From NCBI RefSeq assembly GCF_029916425.1, contig NZ_JAHAVQ010000001.1:62001-126000 (forward strand): DNA of 64,000 nucleotides. The letters run 5' to 3'. Position numbers and translations under genes: made by a program. This document shows positions 30,860 through 41,989 of the stretch, one piece after another. The DNA is from Liquorilactobacillus sicerae. GTDB lineage: Bacteria; Bacillota; Bacilli; Lactobacillales; Lactobacillaceae. The notes beneath the pieces were generated by a model, which was not told where the DNA came from, did not search any database, and was given only the letters and a program-made list of their open reading frames with translations. Position 1 is the first letter of the stretch. Each line of letters opens with the position of its first letter.

Positions 30860-30876
30860 GGTCAAAAAAGGTCAAA
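30860..30876 (+). promoter_or_regulatory. CtsR operator of clpP
   Basis: GGTCAAA-AAA-GGTCAAA is an exact match to the CtsR heptad direct repeat with 3-base spacer. Read on the minus strand its TTGACC blocks overlap the likely -35 of the clpP promoter (TTGACC, 17 bases, TAAACT), so CtsR would block RNA polymerase. Confidence 0.92.
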
Positions 30877-31087
30877 GAAATTGCTGGATAATTTTTAATT
30901 ACAGTGATGGTAGCTTAATTTTAAAACAAGCTTGTATTCCACTGATATAGAAGACCTTAGACTAACAAATTGGTAAACGAGAATCAGCACAACATCTATG
31001 TTATACTAAAAACGTGTTCATTAAGAGATTGAATTCCAATTATTATTTTTACCGCACAGCAAGTAATTAGCTAAAATTGAAGGATCG

Positions 31088-31116
31088 CAAAAAAAGCCTT
31101 GAAAAATCAAGGCTTT
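31088..31116 (-). terminator. Terminator of the tRNA-Arg gene
   Basis: On the minus strand AAAGCCTTGA and TCAAGGCTTT form a ten-pair stem followed by a T-run, 35 bases downstream of the tRNA. Confidence 0.85.
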
Positions 31117-31150
31117 AAGGAAATGTGAAAAAGTATGGTTAACTTTCCCA

Positions 31151-31222
31151 TGCGCCACGTGGGAGTCGAACCCACATTACAAGAACCGGAATCTTGCGTG
31201 CGATCCATTACACTAGCGGCGC
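31151..31222 (-). tRNA. tRNA-Arg (anticodon CCG)
   Basis: Read on the minus strand, the 7-pair acceptor stem (GCGCCGC with GTGGCGC), D-arm, anticodon stem CAAGA/TCTTG around TTCCGGT, and T-arm GTGGG-TTCGACT-CCCAC are all present. The anticodon is CCG, for CGG arginine codons. The 3' CCA is not encoded. It stands alone between clpP and rpoN with its own terminator. Confidence 0.95.
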
Positions 31223-31306
31223 AATACTATTTTATTTTACTTGAAGAAGCAGAAAAATGCAACCTTTGATTTACAAACAAGGTTTAAAAAATTAAAGGAG
31301 AAAATT

Positions 31307-32611
31307 ATGCCCTTTGAAGCGAGTCTAAACCAAACTCAAAAACAGGTTCAGCGTTTAGCAATGAATCAGCAAATGCAACAATCACTTAAGGTCTTACGTT
31401 ATGGTATTGAGGATTTACACAATTTTCTAAATCAAAAACAATTAGATAATCCATTTATTCAAGTTAAAGAAAATACTCTATCCAAGGCCTCAATTGGTGA
31501 TCAACAGTTTGTCTTAGATAATCTAGCTGATCATCATCGACAAACATTAAAAGACTATTTATTATCGCAAGTAAAATTAACAATGCGTCGGACATATATT
31601 CGTGGTTGGGTGATTTTTTTAATTGATCAACTTGATCAAAATGGATATTTGAGGGCGGACTTGGATTTGATTTGCAATAAAACAAAAGTTGACCAAACGA
31701 CCTTATTAGATGCATTGACCCTTTTACAGCAACTGGATCCACCAGGGGTTGGAGCAAGAAACTTGCAAGAGTGTATTTTATTACAAATCCAAGCCGATCA
31801 ATCAGCACCAAAACTGGCTTATCAAGTGATTGATAAATACTTTGATGAATTTGTCGAGCATGATTGGTCTGAAATTAAGAATCAATTAAAAATCAAAACT
31901 CAAGAAGTTGATCGAATAGTTGAATATATAAAAACCCTTTCTCCTGCTCCGGGCTCAGTTTTTGGAACTGAGGAAATTGGCTATATCTATCCTGACTTAA
32001 TTTTTAAAGTTGATTATTTCAAAAAAAAGATTGAGGTAGTCTTAACTAAAAAAACTAATCCCGAAATCGTCTTTAAACAAAGTTACTTCGAAAAGTTTGT
32101 AAATTTACCTGATCAGGAAGTAAAAGATTTTTTGCAACACAAAAGGTCAGAGTATAAAACGTTAATAAACAATTTAGAACAGCGAGGAACTACTATTTTA
32201 AGAGTTGGAAGAGAAATTGCCAACTTCCAAAAAGATTTCTTTTTAGAAAAAAGTCATCCCTTAAAGCCACTTCTATTAAGAGATGTAGCACAAAAGCTAC
32301 AATTGCACGAATCCACAATTAGTCGTGCTGTTAATGGGAAGTATTTAAAGTGTGATTTTGGTATCTTTGAATTGAAGGGCTTTTTCAAGAGGCCAGTTAG
32401 TAGCAAAACTAATGCGGATTTGTCTGCTGAAAGCATCCAAGTTCAAATCAAGGCTTTAATCAAAGCAGAAAATCCAAGACATCCATTATCAGATAGTAAG
32501 TTGGTAAAAGTATTGGAGGATAGCAAAATTTTTCTTTCACGTCGAACAGTCGCAAAATATCGCGAAGAATTGTATATACCTTCGTCGACAAAAAGAAAGC
32601 AAAAAGAGTAA
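31307..32611 (+). CDS. rpoN: RNA polymerase sigma-54 factor
   Basis: Alternative sigma factor for -24/-12 promoters, dependent on an enhancer-binding activator. About 434 residues: the Gln-rich region I (QTQKQVQRLAMNQQMQQSL), the core-binding domain with DPPGVGARNLQECI, and the C-terminal RpoN box SRRTVAKYRE (ARRTVAKYRE in most). ATG 31307 lies 6 bases after AAAGGAG; the TTG at 31241 is upstream of that site. In lactobacilli its known targets are mannose-family PTS operons, none of which lies here. No activator gene is in the window. Confidence 0.93.
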   Translation: MPFEASLNQTQKQVQRLAMNQQMQQSLKVLRYGIEDLHNFLNQKQLDNPFIQVKENTLSKASIGDQQFVLDNLADHHRQTLKDYLLSQVKLTMRRTYIRGWVIFLIDQLDQNGYLRADLDLICNKTKVDQTTLLDALTLLQQLDPPGVGARNLQECILLQIQADQSAPKLAYQVIDKYFDEFVEHDWSEIKNQLKIKTQEVDRIVEYIKTLSPAPGSVFGTEEIGYIYPDLIFKVDYFKKKIEVVLTKKTNPEIVFKQSYFEKFVNLPDQEVKDFLQHKRSEYKTLINNLEQRGTTILRVGREIANFQKDFFLEKSHPLKPLLLRDVAQKLQLHESTISRAVNGKYLKCDFGIFELKGFFKRPVSSKTNADLSAESIQVQIKALIKAENPRHPLSDSKLVKVLEDSKIFLSRRTVAKYREELYIPSSTKRKQKE

Positions 32612-32711
32612 AAGGGATTTTTTAATGAAGACAAATTACCTAAGTGAATTTTTGAGCTTTAAAAAGCCTAAAAATTAGTTGAGTTGATTGGTGCGTAATT
32701 TACTAGTTTGC

Positions 32712-32740
32712 TTGCATTAATGGTAAATTGTTGCTATAAT
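32712..32740 (+). promoter_or_regulatory. Sigma-A promoter of the cggR-gap glycolytic operon
   Basis: TTGCAT (32712-32717), exactly 17 bases, TATAAT (32735-32740). A 110-base leader precedes cggR. I could not find a convincing match to the B. subtilis CggR operator in the leader. Confidence 0.72.
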
Positions 32741-32852
32741 TCAGGGTGTAGTTGAGGTGCGATAAAAACAAAAAGGTAGCTTGTTTTTTTAACTAGCTGG
32801 ATCGTTTGGTGACACCGTTGGCTCAAAATTGTCCCATAGGAAGGGTTATGAA

Positions 32853-33881
32853 ATGAACCAAGAGTTAGAATGGATTGAGCAAATTGCTCCTGACATGATT
32901 GAGACTTTGGTCCAGCGTTTCATGATTATTCGGCATATATATTGGGAACAGCCAGTTGGTAGGCGTACTTTGGCTCAAGAAATGGGCTTGACTGAAAGAG
33001 TTTTACGTACAGAAACAGATTTTTTGAAGAAACAAAAGTTGATCAGTGTTTCCCGTTCAGGGATGACGGTTACTGAAAAAGGTAGAGAACTTACTTTTGG
33101 ATTGAGAAAAGTAATGGATGACTTAGTTGGAATTCAACAACAAGAAGTTGATTTGGCTAAGTTCTTGGGAATTTCACATTGTATGATTGTTCCTGGCAAT
33201 ACAGATGAGCAAGCAAGGGTAATTGAATCAATGGGAAAATTAGTTGAAGAAGCCCTTGAGATTTTGCTACCATTGGGTCATAATGTTGTTGCTGTTATGG
33301 GTGGGACGACAATGGCAAAGATTGCTCATTGCTTAACTCCTAAATTGTCTGATAACCGTGACTTGATTTTTGTCCCCGCTCGAGGAGGAATTGGCGAAAC
33401 AGTTGCGATTCAAGCAAACAGTGTTAGTGCTGCGATGGCACGTAGAACCAGAGGAAAACACCGAGTTTTATATGTGCCAGAGCAATTAAGTGTACAAGCC
33501 TACACTCCGCTCCTCAGTGAGCCGACTATCCAACAGGTGATTCAATTAATTAGAAGCAGTGATGCAGTTATTCATAGTATTGGGCAGGCTGTGAAAATGG
33601 CTGAAAGAAGAGATATGAATAATGAGATTGTTGCAATGTTGAAAAAAAAACATGCTGTTGGAGAAGCATTTGGTTATTTTTTTGATGAAAGTGGTAAAAT
33701 AGTGTATAAGATCCCACGAATCGGTGTGCAGTTAGAGGATCTCGCTAAGATGAAATGTGTGTTAGCAGTTGCTGGAGGGACTTCAAAAGCGAAAGCAATT
33801 GTAGCATACATGAAACATGTACCAAGTCAGACGTGGTTAGTTACGGATGAGGGTGCCGCAAATTCGATTTTAAAAAAGTAG
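32853..33881 (+). CDS. cggR: Central glycolytic genes regulator CggR
   Basis: SorC/DeoR-family repressor of the lower glycolytic operon, released by fructose-1,6-bisphosphate. About 342 residues: N-terminal winged helix (VGRRTLAQEMGLTERVLRTE) and a sugar-phosphate-binding domain (VAVMGGTTMAKIA, FVPARGGIGETVAIQAN). ATG 32853 is 8 bases after AGGAAGGG and is preferred to TTG 32829. It lies directly upstream of gap, as in Bacillus and other lactobacilli. Confidence 0.95.
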   Translation: MNQELEWIEQIAPDMIETLVQRFMIIRHIYWEQPVGRRTLAQEMGLTERVLRTETDFLKKQKLISVSRSGMTVTEKGRELTFGLRKVMDDLVGIQQQEVDLAKFLGISHCMIVPGNTDEQARVIESMGKLVEEALEILLPLGHNVVAVMGGTTMAKIAHCLTPKLSDNRDLIFVPARGGIGETVAIQANSVSAAMARRTRGKHRVLYVPEQLSVQAYTPLLSEPTIQQVIQLIRSSDAVIHSIGQAVKMAERRDMNNEIVAMLKKKHAVGEAFGYFFDESGKIVYKIPRIGVQLEDLAKMKCVLAVAGGTSKAKAIVAYMKHVPSQTWLVTDEGAANSILKK

Positions 33882-33940
33882 TGTTTAACCAGCACGCTTT
33901 TTAAAATAAATTTTTATTTCCTAAAGGAGGAAATTTTAGT

Positions 33941-34954
33941 ATGACTACTAAAGTAGGTATTAATGGTTTTGGCCGTATCGGTCGTCTTGCATTTCGTCGT
34001 ATCGCTGAAACTTCAGAAGGTCTTGAAGTTGTTGCTATTAACGATTTAACTTCACCAGCAATGTTGGCACATCTTTTGAAGTATGATACAGCTCATGGTC
34101 AATTTGATGCTGAAATTTCGGCAACAGAAGATTCATTGGTTGTTAACGGAAAGAAGATCCCTGTATACGCTGAACCAGATGCTCATAACATTCCTTGGGT
34201 TAAGAATGACGGTGTTCAGTTGGTTCTTGAATCAACTGGTTTCTATACTTCAACAGAAAAAGCTCAAGCTCATATTGATGCTGGAGCTAAGAAAGTCTTG
34301 ATTTCTGCACCTGCTGGCAAGATGAAGACAATTGTTTATGGTGTTAACGACGATACATTGACACCAGATGACAAAATTGTTTCAGCTGCTTCATGTACTA
34401 CAAACTGCTTGGCACCTTTGGCAAAAGCAGTTAACGATGCATTTGGTATCAAAGCTGGTACAATGACAACTATTCATGCTTACACAGCTACTCAGAAACT
34501 TCAAGATGGACCAGATCGCAAGGGTAACGTTCGTAATGCACGTGCTGCTGCTGAAAATACAATTCCGCATTCAACTGGTGCTGCAAAGGCAATTGGTTTG
34601 GTAGTTCCTGCATTAAATGGCAAACTTGATGGTCATGCACAGCGTGTACCAGTTATTACTGGTTCATTAACAGAATTAGTAACAACTCTTAACAAAGAAG
34701 TTACAGCTGATGAAGTTAATGCTGCTGTTAAGAAAGTTACTGAAAATAACCCATCATTTGGCTATAACGCTGATGAAATTGTATCATCAGATGTCATTGG
34801 TACAACATTTGGTTCAGTCTTTGACCCAACTCAAACACAAGTTGTTGGTAAAGGTGAAGGACAAGTTGTTAAGACAGTTGCATGGTATGACAATGAATCT
34901 GGCTTTACAGCACAAATGATCCGTACATTAGAGAAATTTGCTAGCATGCTTTAA
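33941..34954 (+). CDS. gap: Glyceraldehyde-3-phosphate dehydrogenase
   Basis: NAD-dependent glycolytic dehydrogenase. 337 residues with Rossmann motif [14 protein letters not shown], catalytic cysteine in [12 protein letters not shown] near residue 153, its histidine partner in HAYTATQ, and C-terminal WYDNESGF. Codon use is strongly biased (for example GGT, GCT, AAC, GAA), in line with very high expression. The AAAGGAGG site is close to ideal. Second gene of the cggR operon. Confidence 0.98.
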   Translation: MTTKVGINGFGRIGRLAFRRIAETSEGLEVVAINDLTSPAMLAHLLKYDTAHGQFDAEISATEDSLVVNGKKIPVYAEPDAHNIPWVKNDGVQLVLESTGFYTSTEKAQAHIDAGAKKVLISAPAGKMKTIVYGVNDDTLTPDDKIVSAASCTTNCLAPLAKAVNDAFGIKAGTMTTIHAYTATQKLQDGPDRKGNVRNARAAAENTIPHSTGAAKAIGLVVPALNGKLDGHAQRVPVITGSLTELVTTLNKEVTADEVNAAVKKVTENNPSFGYNADEIVSSDVIGTTFGSVFDPTQTQVVGKGEGQVVKTVAWYDNESGFTAQMIRTLEKFASML

Positions 34955-34998
34955 GATTTAGCAAACGCTAAGTTGATAAACTGATTGCAAGTCATCGA

Positions 34999-35034
34999 GG
35001 CGGGGGGAGGCAAAACTCTCTTCGCTTTTTCTTT
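34999..35034 (+). terminator. Weak hairpin between gap and pgk
   Basis: GCGGGGGGAG can pair with CTCTCTTCGC using several G-U pairs, followed by TTTTTCTTTT. It probably attenuates or marks a processing point between gap and pgk rather than ending the operon. Confidence 0.5.
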
Positions 35035-35060
35035 TAATAAATATGGAGGCTGAATATTTT

Positions 35061-36251
35061 ATGGCTAAACTAACTGTATCAGATTTAGATGTAAAAGGTA
35101 AAAAAGTTTTAATTCGTGTTGATTTTAATGTTCCGATTAAGGATGGCGTAATTGGCAATGATAACCGGATTGTTGCTGCTTTGCCGACAATTAAATATGT
35201 TACTGAACATGGTGGCAAAGCAATCTTGTTCTCACATCTTGGCCGGGTAAAAACGGAAGATGATAAGAAGAAGCTTTCGTTGCGTCCAGTTGCTGAGCGC
35301 TTGGCTGATTTGATCAAAAAACCAGTTACCTTTGTTCCAGCAACTCGTGGGCCACAACTAGAAGAAGCTATCGGTAAAATGAATGATGGTGATATTCTGT
35401 TAGTTGAAAATACCCGCTTTGAAGATTTAGATGGCAAAAAGGAATCTGGCAATGATCCTGAATTGGGCAAGTACTGGGCATCATTAGGCGATGTTTATGT
35501 CAACGATGCTTTTGGTACTGCTCATCGTAAACATGCTTCTAATGTTGGGATTGCCAGCAATATGGAACAAGCAGCGGCAGGCTTCTTGTTGGAAAAAGAA
35601 ATTAAATTCTTAGGTAATGCAGTTGATAATCCAGTACATCCATTTGTTGCAATTCTTGGTGGTGCTAAGGTTTCTGACAAGATCGGTGTTATTGATCATT
35701 TGTTGGGCAAAGCTGACAAAATCTTAATCGGTGGTGGTATGACCTATACATTCTATGCAGCAAAGGGAATGAAAATTGGGAATTCATTAGTCGAAAAAGA
35801 TAAAGTAGAACTAGCTAAATCTATTATGGAAAAAGCTGGTGACAAACTGGTTCTTCCGGTTGATTCAGTTGTTGCGGAGAAATTCTCAAATGATGTACCT
35901 AATAAAGTTGTTGAAGGTGAAATTCCTGATGGTTATATGGCACTTGACATTGGAGCAAAATCAATTGCTTTGTTTGAAGATGTTTTGAAAGATGCAAAGA
36001 CTGTCGTTTGGAATGGACCAATGGGTGTTTTTGAGATGAGTAATTATGCAAAGGGTACACTTGAAGTTGGTAAATTCTTGGGTACTTTAAGTGAAGCCAC
36101 AACAATTGTTGGTGGTGGTGATTCAACTGCTGCCGTTCAACAGTTAGGTGTTGCCGATAAATTAACTCATATTTCAACTGGTGGCGGTGCTTCGTTGGAA
36201 TATCTTGAGGGTAAGACATTGCCTGGGATTGCTGCTGTTTCAGATAAATAA
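35061..36251 (+). CDS. pgk: Phosphoglycerate kinase
   Basis: ATP-forming step of glycolysis. 396 residues with the N-terminal substrate motif [16 protein letters not shown], the LSHLGR basic patch (here FSHLGRVK), and the nucleotide-binding GGGDSTAAV near the C-terminus. ATG 35061 is preferred to the upstream in-frame ATG at 35043, which overlaps the TGGAGG ribosome binding site. Confidence 0.98.
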   Translation: MAKLTVSDLDVKGKKVLIRVDFNVPIKDGVIGNDNRIVAALPTIKYVTEHGGKAILFSHLGRVKTEDDKKKLSLRPVAERLADLIKKPVTFVPATRGPQLEEAIGKMNDGDILLVENTRFEDLDGKKESGNDPELGKYWASLGDVYVNDAFGTAHRKHASNVGIASNMEQAAAGFLLEKEIKFLGNAVDNPVHPFVAILGGAKVSDKIGVIDHLLGKADKILIGGGMTYTFYAAKGMKIGNSLVEKDKVELAKSIMEKAGDKLVLPVDSVVAEKFSNDVPNKVVEGEIPDGYMALDIGAKSIALFEDVLKDAKTVVWNGPMGVFEMSNYAKGTLEVGKFLGTLSEATTIVGGGDSTAAVQQLGVADKLTHISTGGGASLEYLEGKTLPGIAAVSDK

Positions 36252-36292
36252 ATATTAAAATTTAAATTAGGTTGAATGAAAGGATGATTTTT

Positions 36293-37048
36293 GTGCGTAC
36301 ACCAATTATTGCTGGTAACTGGAAAATGAACATGAATCCTAGTGAAACAGCAGAATTTGTTAAAGCAGTTAAGGATAATTTGCCAAGTGCTACTTCAGTT
36401 GAATCTGTCATTGCTGCTCCAGCAGTTGATTTGCCAGCTCTGTTAGAAAATGCTAAGGGTTCTGAATTAAAAGTTGCCGCTGAAAATTGCTACTTTGAAG
36501 ATAAAGGTGCCTTTACCGGAGAAACTTCACCAAAAGTTTTAAAAGATATGGGTGTCGAGTACGTGATTATTGGTCATTCAGAACGCCGTGATTATTTCCA
36601 TGAAACAGATGAAGATATTAATAAAAAAGCGCATGCGATTTTCCGCAATGGTTTATTGCCGATTATTTGCTGTGGTGAATCCTTAGAAACACGTGAAGCT
36701 GGCAAAGCTGAAGAATGGGTTTCTGGACAAGTTAAGGCTGCCCTTAAAGATTTAACTGCTGATCAAGTTGCTCAGTTAGTTATTGCTTACGAGCCAATTT
36801 GGGCAATTGGAACTGGTAAAACTGCTAGTGCTGATCAAGCTGAAGAAATCTGTTCGGTAATTCGCAAGACGGTTGCAAGTCTTTACGACCAAACTGTTGC
36901 TGATAAAGTACGGATCCAATATGGCGGTTCGGTAAAGCCTGCTAATGTTAAGGAATTAATGTCTAAAGAGGATATTGACGGCGGTCTAGTTGGCGGAGCT
37001 TCACTAGTACCAGAATCATTTTTGCAATTAGTTCATTTTAAGGATTAA
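36293..37048 (+). CDS. tpiA: Triosephosphate isomerase
   Basis: Interconverts dihydroxyacetone phosphate and glyceraldehyde-3-phosphate. About 251 residues: GNWKMN with the active-site Asn and Lys, [11 protein letters not shown] with the catalytic His, [14 protein letters not shown] with the catalytic Glu and flexible loop 6, and [11 protein letters not shown] 36293 gives the family start ([12 protein letters not shown]) and is about 8 bases after GAAAGG; ATG 36284 is too close to that site. Confidence 0.97.
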   Translation: MRTPIIAGNWKMNMNPSETAEFVKAVKDNLPSATSVESVIAAPAVDLPALLENAKGSELKVAAENCYFEDKGAFTGETSPKVLKDMGVEYVIIGHSERRDYFHETDEDINKKAHAIFRNGLLPIICCGESLETREAGKAEEWVSGQVKAALKDLTADQVAQLVIAYEPIWAIGTGKTASADQAEEICSVIRKTVASLYDQTVADKVRIQYGGSVKPANVKELMSKEDIDGGLVGGASLVPESFLQLVHFKD

Positions 37049-37096
37049 AAGACCGTTAGTTAATTAATAATTGAAACTTTTGTCAAAAACACTTAA

Positions 37097-38473
<1,377 letters not shown>

Positions 38474-38500
38474 TTATAATCTAAATTTTGATTAGAATTG

Positions 38501-38539
38501 CTATAAGTCATTTGTAAAAATGACTTATAGTTTTTTTTT
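38501..38539 (+). terminator. Intrinsic terminator of the glycolytic operon
   Basis: CTATAAGTCATTT and AAATGACTTATAG make a 13-pair stem followed by nine T residues. Confidence 0.95.
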
Positions 38540-38619
38540 GCCAGAATTCAAACTGGAAATAGAACTGTTTTTATGCTACATTAAAGTAGATATAGATTAC
38601 ATTCTAAGGAGGTAGGACT

Positions 38620-38856
38620 TTGTACAATTTTCTATTAACGCTCTTGATAATTGTTTCAATTTTAATTATTGTAGCAGTTATGATGCAGCCAGCTAAAAAT
38701 GATAATGCTGCGACCGCACTTTCTGGAGGGGCGCTGGATTTGTTTAGCAAACAGAAGCCTCGTGGATTTGAAGCATTTATGCAGAAAGTAACAGTCATTC
38801 TAGGTATTCTGTTCTTTGCACTTTCATTGGCTTTGGTTTTTATTTCATCACATTGA
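38620..38856 (+). CDS. secG: Preprotein translocase subunit SecG
   Basis: Small accessory subunit of the SecYEG channel. 78 residues with two membrane helices separated by a Gly/Ser-containing cytoplasmic loop (GGALDLFSKQKPRG), the SecG pattern. TTG start after AAGGAGG. It lies between eno and rnr, the usual lactobacillar position. Confidence 0.93.
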   Translation: MYNFLLTLLIIVSILIIVAVMMQPAKNDNAATALSGGALDLFSKQKPRGFEAFMQKVTVILGILFFALSLALVFISSH

Positions 38857-38859
38857 GCG

Positions 38860-38897
38860 AAAACCTCCTGCTAAAAATTGCTGGGGGTTTTAATTTT
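38860..38897 (+). terminator. Intrinsic terminator of secG
   Basis: AAAACCTCC (38860-38868) pairs with GGGGGTTTT (38883-38891), followed by a short T/A tract. Confidence 0.75.
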
Positions 38898-38950
38898 GAT
38901 AAATAATTAAGAATTTATCATGAATATTTTGAAATAGTACGAGGAATTAA

Positions 38951-41281
38951 ATGGATAAAGAAAAAATAAGTGAAAATTTATTAAATATTTTAAAAAATTC
39001 TCCCGATCAAGAGTTTCAAGTACAGGAATTAGCTGATGATTTAATGATGAAGCGTGCAGATCAGTTTAAATTAATTGTCCAAACTCTTGCACAACTTGAA
39101 CGTCAGAAAAAGGTTATTTTGAATCAAAATGGGGCGTTTACAATTGCTAAAGATGATTCAATGTTAACGGTTGCGGGGGAATTTCACGCAACAGATCGAG
39201 GTTTTGGCTTTGTCAGTGTCGATCCTGAAAAACAGGATTATTTTATTAATCCAACCCAAACAATGGCAGCTCTAAATGGTGATCAAGTTGAAGTTGCCGA
39301 ATTGAAAGCACCTGATTTAAAAACTGGTCGGGGGCCTGAAGGAAAGATCGTCACCATTGTTCAACATGCTTTAACACATGTCGTCGGGGAATTTTTTATT
39401 GATCCGACCCAAAATTATGATGAAAGTACCATCGGAGAAATTAAGCTAAAAGATAAAAAGTTAGCTCATTATCGTTTTTTAGTAACTGATCAGGGATTAC
39501 ATCCAGTTACAGGTGAAATTATTTTGGCAGAGATAACGGCTTATCCAAATTCCCATTTACCAGGAATTTTAAAGGGGATAGCTACAAAGGTTATTGGTAA
39601 CGTCAATGATCCTGGGATTGATATTCTACAAGTTGTTTACCAACATGATTTGCCAACGACATTTCCTGAGGATATTATGCACCAAATTGCAAATATTCCA
39701 GATCAAGTAACTGAAGAGGAAAAACGTGGCCGTCGTGATTTAACGCAGCAAGATTTAGTCACGATTGATAGCATTGAATCTAAGGATTTAGATGATGCAG
39801 TTACTGCCTGGAAACTGTCAAATGGAAATTTTCATCTAGGAGTGCACATTGCTGATGTTTCTCATTATGTTGTTCCAGGAACACCATTAGATGATGAGGC
39901 ATTTAAACGAGGTACTTCGGTTTACTTAGCTGATCGTGTCATCCCAATGTTGCCACCAAAACTTTCGAACGGAATTTGCTCTTTGAATCCCCAAGTTGAA
40001 CGCTTGGCAATGAGTTGCGAGATGGAAATTAATCCGTTGGGACAAGTAGTTCGACATGAAATCTTTCCAAGTGTCATCAAGACAAGCGAACGAATGACTT
40101 ACAAAGCAGTTAATAATATTTTAGAGTCGCATGATGAAAAGACAATGGAACGATATCAGCAATTAGTTCCGATGTTTGAAACGATGGCGGAGTTGCATAA
40201 GGTTTTGAAAAAAATGCGCCGTCAACGTGGAGAAATTGAATTTGAAGATGATGAAGCACAAATTATTCTTGATTCCAAAGGTCATCCAGTTGACATTGTT
40301 TTACGTCACCGGGGAATTGGCGAAAAAATGGTTGAGTCATTTATGTTGGCTGCTAACGAGACAGTTGCAGCACATTTTCGAAAATTAAGTGTTCCGTTTA
40401 TTTATCGAATTCACGAAAATCCTAAGCCAGAAAAAATGCTATCATTTTTTGAGGCTCTTTCAAGTATTGGGATTCAAGTTAAGGGCTCACTGAAGGATAT
40501 TCGGCCAAAAATGCTGCAAGAAATTATTAAAAAAGTTGCCGGTAAACCAGAGGAGACAATGGTTTCAACAATGTTGCTACGTTCAATGCAACAGGCTAAG
40601 TATGCACCAGAACCATTGGGACATTTTGGCTTGGCGGCAGCTGATTATACACATTTTACTTCACCAATTAGACGTTATCCAGACTTGTTGGTCCACCGTT
40701 TGATCAGGTATTACTCAGAGAACGGTACTAGTGAGGCTGTTCAGGCGGAAGTTAAAGATCAAATCCCAACAATCGCTGTTCATAGTTCACAAATGGAGCG
40801 AAAAGCAGTTGATACGGAACGAGAAACTGATGCAATGAAAAAGGCTGAGTACATGGCTGATCATGTTGGTGAAGAATTTGATGCAATAGTCAGTTCAGTG
40901 ACTAAGTTTGGAATTTTTGTTGCTTTACCAAATACGGTTGAAGGACTAGTGCATATCAGTGAGATGCATGATGATTTCTATGAATATTTGGAAAAACAAA
41001 TGGCCTTAGTTGGCAGAAGAACAAAACGGACCTTTAGAATCGGTCAACCAATCAAAGTTAAACTTTTATCAGTTGATGTTGATCAAAAGGAAGTTAATTT
41101 CAAAATTTTGAACCCTCAAGCTGCACCTAAAACCGATTTGTTAAAAAAATACGGTAGTTCTGAGCAGAGTCAGAGGTTCAATAACCATCGTCGCACAGGT
41201 CGGAATGGTAAAAAGAGTTTCCATTCAAACCAACGTACGGGCTTTAAACCATTTAAGGATAAGTTTAAAAATTCGCATTGA
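38951..41281 (+). CDS. rnr: Ribonuclease R
   Basis: Processive 3'-5' exoribonuclease able to degrade structured RNA; with SmpB and tmRNA it removes faulty mRNA. 776 residues: an N-terminal winged-helix region, cold-shock-type domains, the RNB catalytic core with DSIESKDLDDAVTAWKL and the Asp cluster, HFTSPIRRYPDL, and a C-terminal S1 domain (GEEFDAIVSSVTKFGIFV) with a basic tail. smpB follows 26 bases later. Confidence 0.97.
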   Translation: MDKEKISENLLNILKNSPDQEFQVQELADDLMMKRADQFKLIVQTLAQLERQKKVILNQNGAFTIAKDDSMLTVAGEFHATDRGFGFVSVDPEKQDYFINPTQTMAALNGDQVEVAELKAPDLKTGRGPEGKIVTIVQHALTHVVGEFFIDPTQNYDESTIGEIKLKDKKLAHYRFLVTDQGLHPVTGEIILAEITAYPNSHLPGILKGIATKVIGNVNDPGIDILQVVYQHDLPTTFPEDIMHQIANIPDQVTEEEKRGRRDLTQQDLVTIDSIESKDLDDAVTAWKLSNGNFHLGVHIADVSHYVVPGTPLDDEAFKRGTSVYLADRVIPMLPPKLSNGICSLNPQVERLAMSCEMEINPLGQVVRHEIFPSVIKTSERMTYKAVNNILESHDEKTMERYQQLVPMFETMAELHKVLKKMRRQRGEIEFEDDEAQIILDSKGHPVDIVLRHRGIGEKMVESFMLAANETVAAHFRKLSVPFIYRIHENPKPEKMLSFFEALSSIGIQVKGSLKDIRPKMLQEIIKKVAGKPEETMVSTMLLRSMQQAKYAPEPLGHFGLAAADYTHFTSPIRRYPDLLVHRLIRYYSENGTSEAVQAEVKDQIPTIAVHSSQMERKAVDTERETDAMKKAEYMADHVGEEFDAIVSSVTKFGIFVALPNTVEGLVHISEMHDDFYEYLEKQMALVGRRTKRTFRIGQPIKVKLLSVDVDQKEVNFKILNPQAAPKTDLLKKYGSSEQSQRFNNHRRTGRNGKKSFHSNQRTGFKPFKDKFKNSH

Positions 41282-41307
41282 TTTATTAAGGGAGGGGAGT
41301 GAGATAA

Positions 41308-41778
41308 TTGTTAAAGAAAAATCAGTTTCTGATGCGTCCATTAGCTCAAAATAAAAAAGCAAATCATGATTATAATATTTTGGCTACTTTTGAAGCTGGG
41401 ATGGTTTTGACAGGAACGGAGATCAAATCAGTTCGTGCTCGGAGAGTAAATTTGAAAGATGGTTTTGCTCAAATCAGAAACGGTGAAGTTTGGTTGATGA
41501 ATGTTCACATCTCTCCTTATGTTCAAGGTAACCAATTTAATCATGATCCATTAAGAAATCGCAAATTATTATTGCATAAAAAAGAAATTTTACATCTAGC
41601 TAACCAGTTGAATGATAAAGGAGTTACCTTAATTCCCTTGAAAGTTTATCTTAAACATGGTTTCGCTAAAGTTTTGCTGGGAGTTGCGAAAGGTAAACAC
41701 GAATATGATAAGCGCGAAACGATTAAGAAGCGTGATCAGCAACGACAAATTCAACGGGTTTTGAAAAATTATGGCTAG
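41308..41778 (+). CDS. smpB: SsrA-binding protein SmpB
   Basis: Binds tmRNA and brings it to stalled ribosomes for trans-translation. 156 residues with [31 protein letters not shown] and the basic C-terminal tail ([16 protein letters not shown]). TTG start behind GGGAGGGGAG. It is cotranscribed with rnr. The ssrA RNA gene is not found in the short gap that follows. Confidence 0.96.
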   Translation: MLKKNQFLMRPLAQNKKANHDYNILATFEAGMVLTGTEIKSVRARRVNLKDGFAQIRNGEVWLMNVHISPYVQGNQFNHDPLRNRKLLLHKKEILHLANQLNDKGVTLIPLKVYLKHGFAKVLLGVAKGKHEYDKRETIKKRDQQRQIQRVLKNYG

Positions 41779-41801
41779 TTAAGCTTTATTGAATCACTTT
41801 A

Positions 41802-41832
41802 GGAACTTTTCTAAGGGAGGTTCTTTTTTTTT
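41802..41832 (+). terminator. Intrinsic terminator of rnr-smpB
   Basis: GGAACTTTTC and GGGAGGTTCT pair with several G-U pairs around a TAA loop, then a run of T. Confidence 0.75.
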
Positions 41833-41860
41833 AACTTTTTGACACTGGATGGTAATAATT

Positions 41861-41904
41861 TGTAACTTGAATGCAACCTCTACTAAATAATTGATAATTA
41901 TAAT
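41861..41904 (+). promoter_or_regulatory. WalR-like direct repeat plus -10 box upstream of the 3D-domain wall protein
   Basis: TGTAAC (41861-41866), five bases, TGCAAC (41872-41877), 21 bases, TATAAT (41899-41904). It has the same motif and the same spacing as the ftsEX upstream region, and again no proper -35. WalRK controls wall hydrolases in other Firmicutes, which fits the product; binding is inferred. Confidence 0.55.
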
Positions 41905-41989
41905 ATAACAAGGGATAGGTATGAGGTGTCGAAAAAAATATGTTTATAAAAGATATGTAAGTTATAAACATAATATGAGAGGCGTTTTT

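Noticed and set aside
31005-31025. CcpA cre site near 31010, and others near 45200 and 17740
   Set aside because: Each differs from the consensus at two or more fixed positions and none is well placed relative to a promoter.
31464-31811. 115-residue minus-strand frame inside rpoN, and similar frames at 60192-60545 and 35899-36219
   Set aside because: Antisense shadows of conserved coding regions; composition mirrors the forward codons.
32741-32852. CggR operator in the cggR leader
   Set aside because: GGGAC/TGTC-like fragments exist on the reverse strand (near 32808-32838) but spacing does not match the Bacillus double-repeat operator.
41779-41989. tmRNA (ssrA) gene after smpB
   Set aside because: The gap is about 210 bases and holds a terminator and the promoter of the next gene; no tRNA-like ends or tag frame seen.
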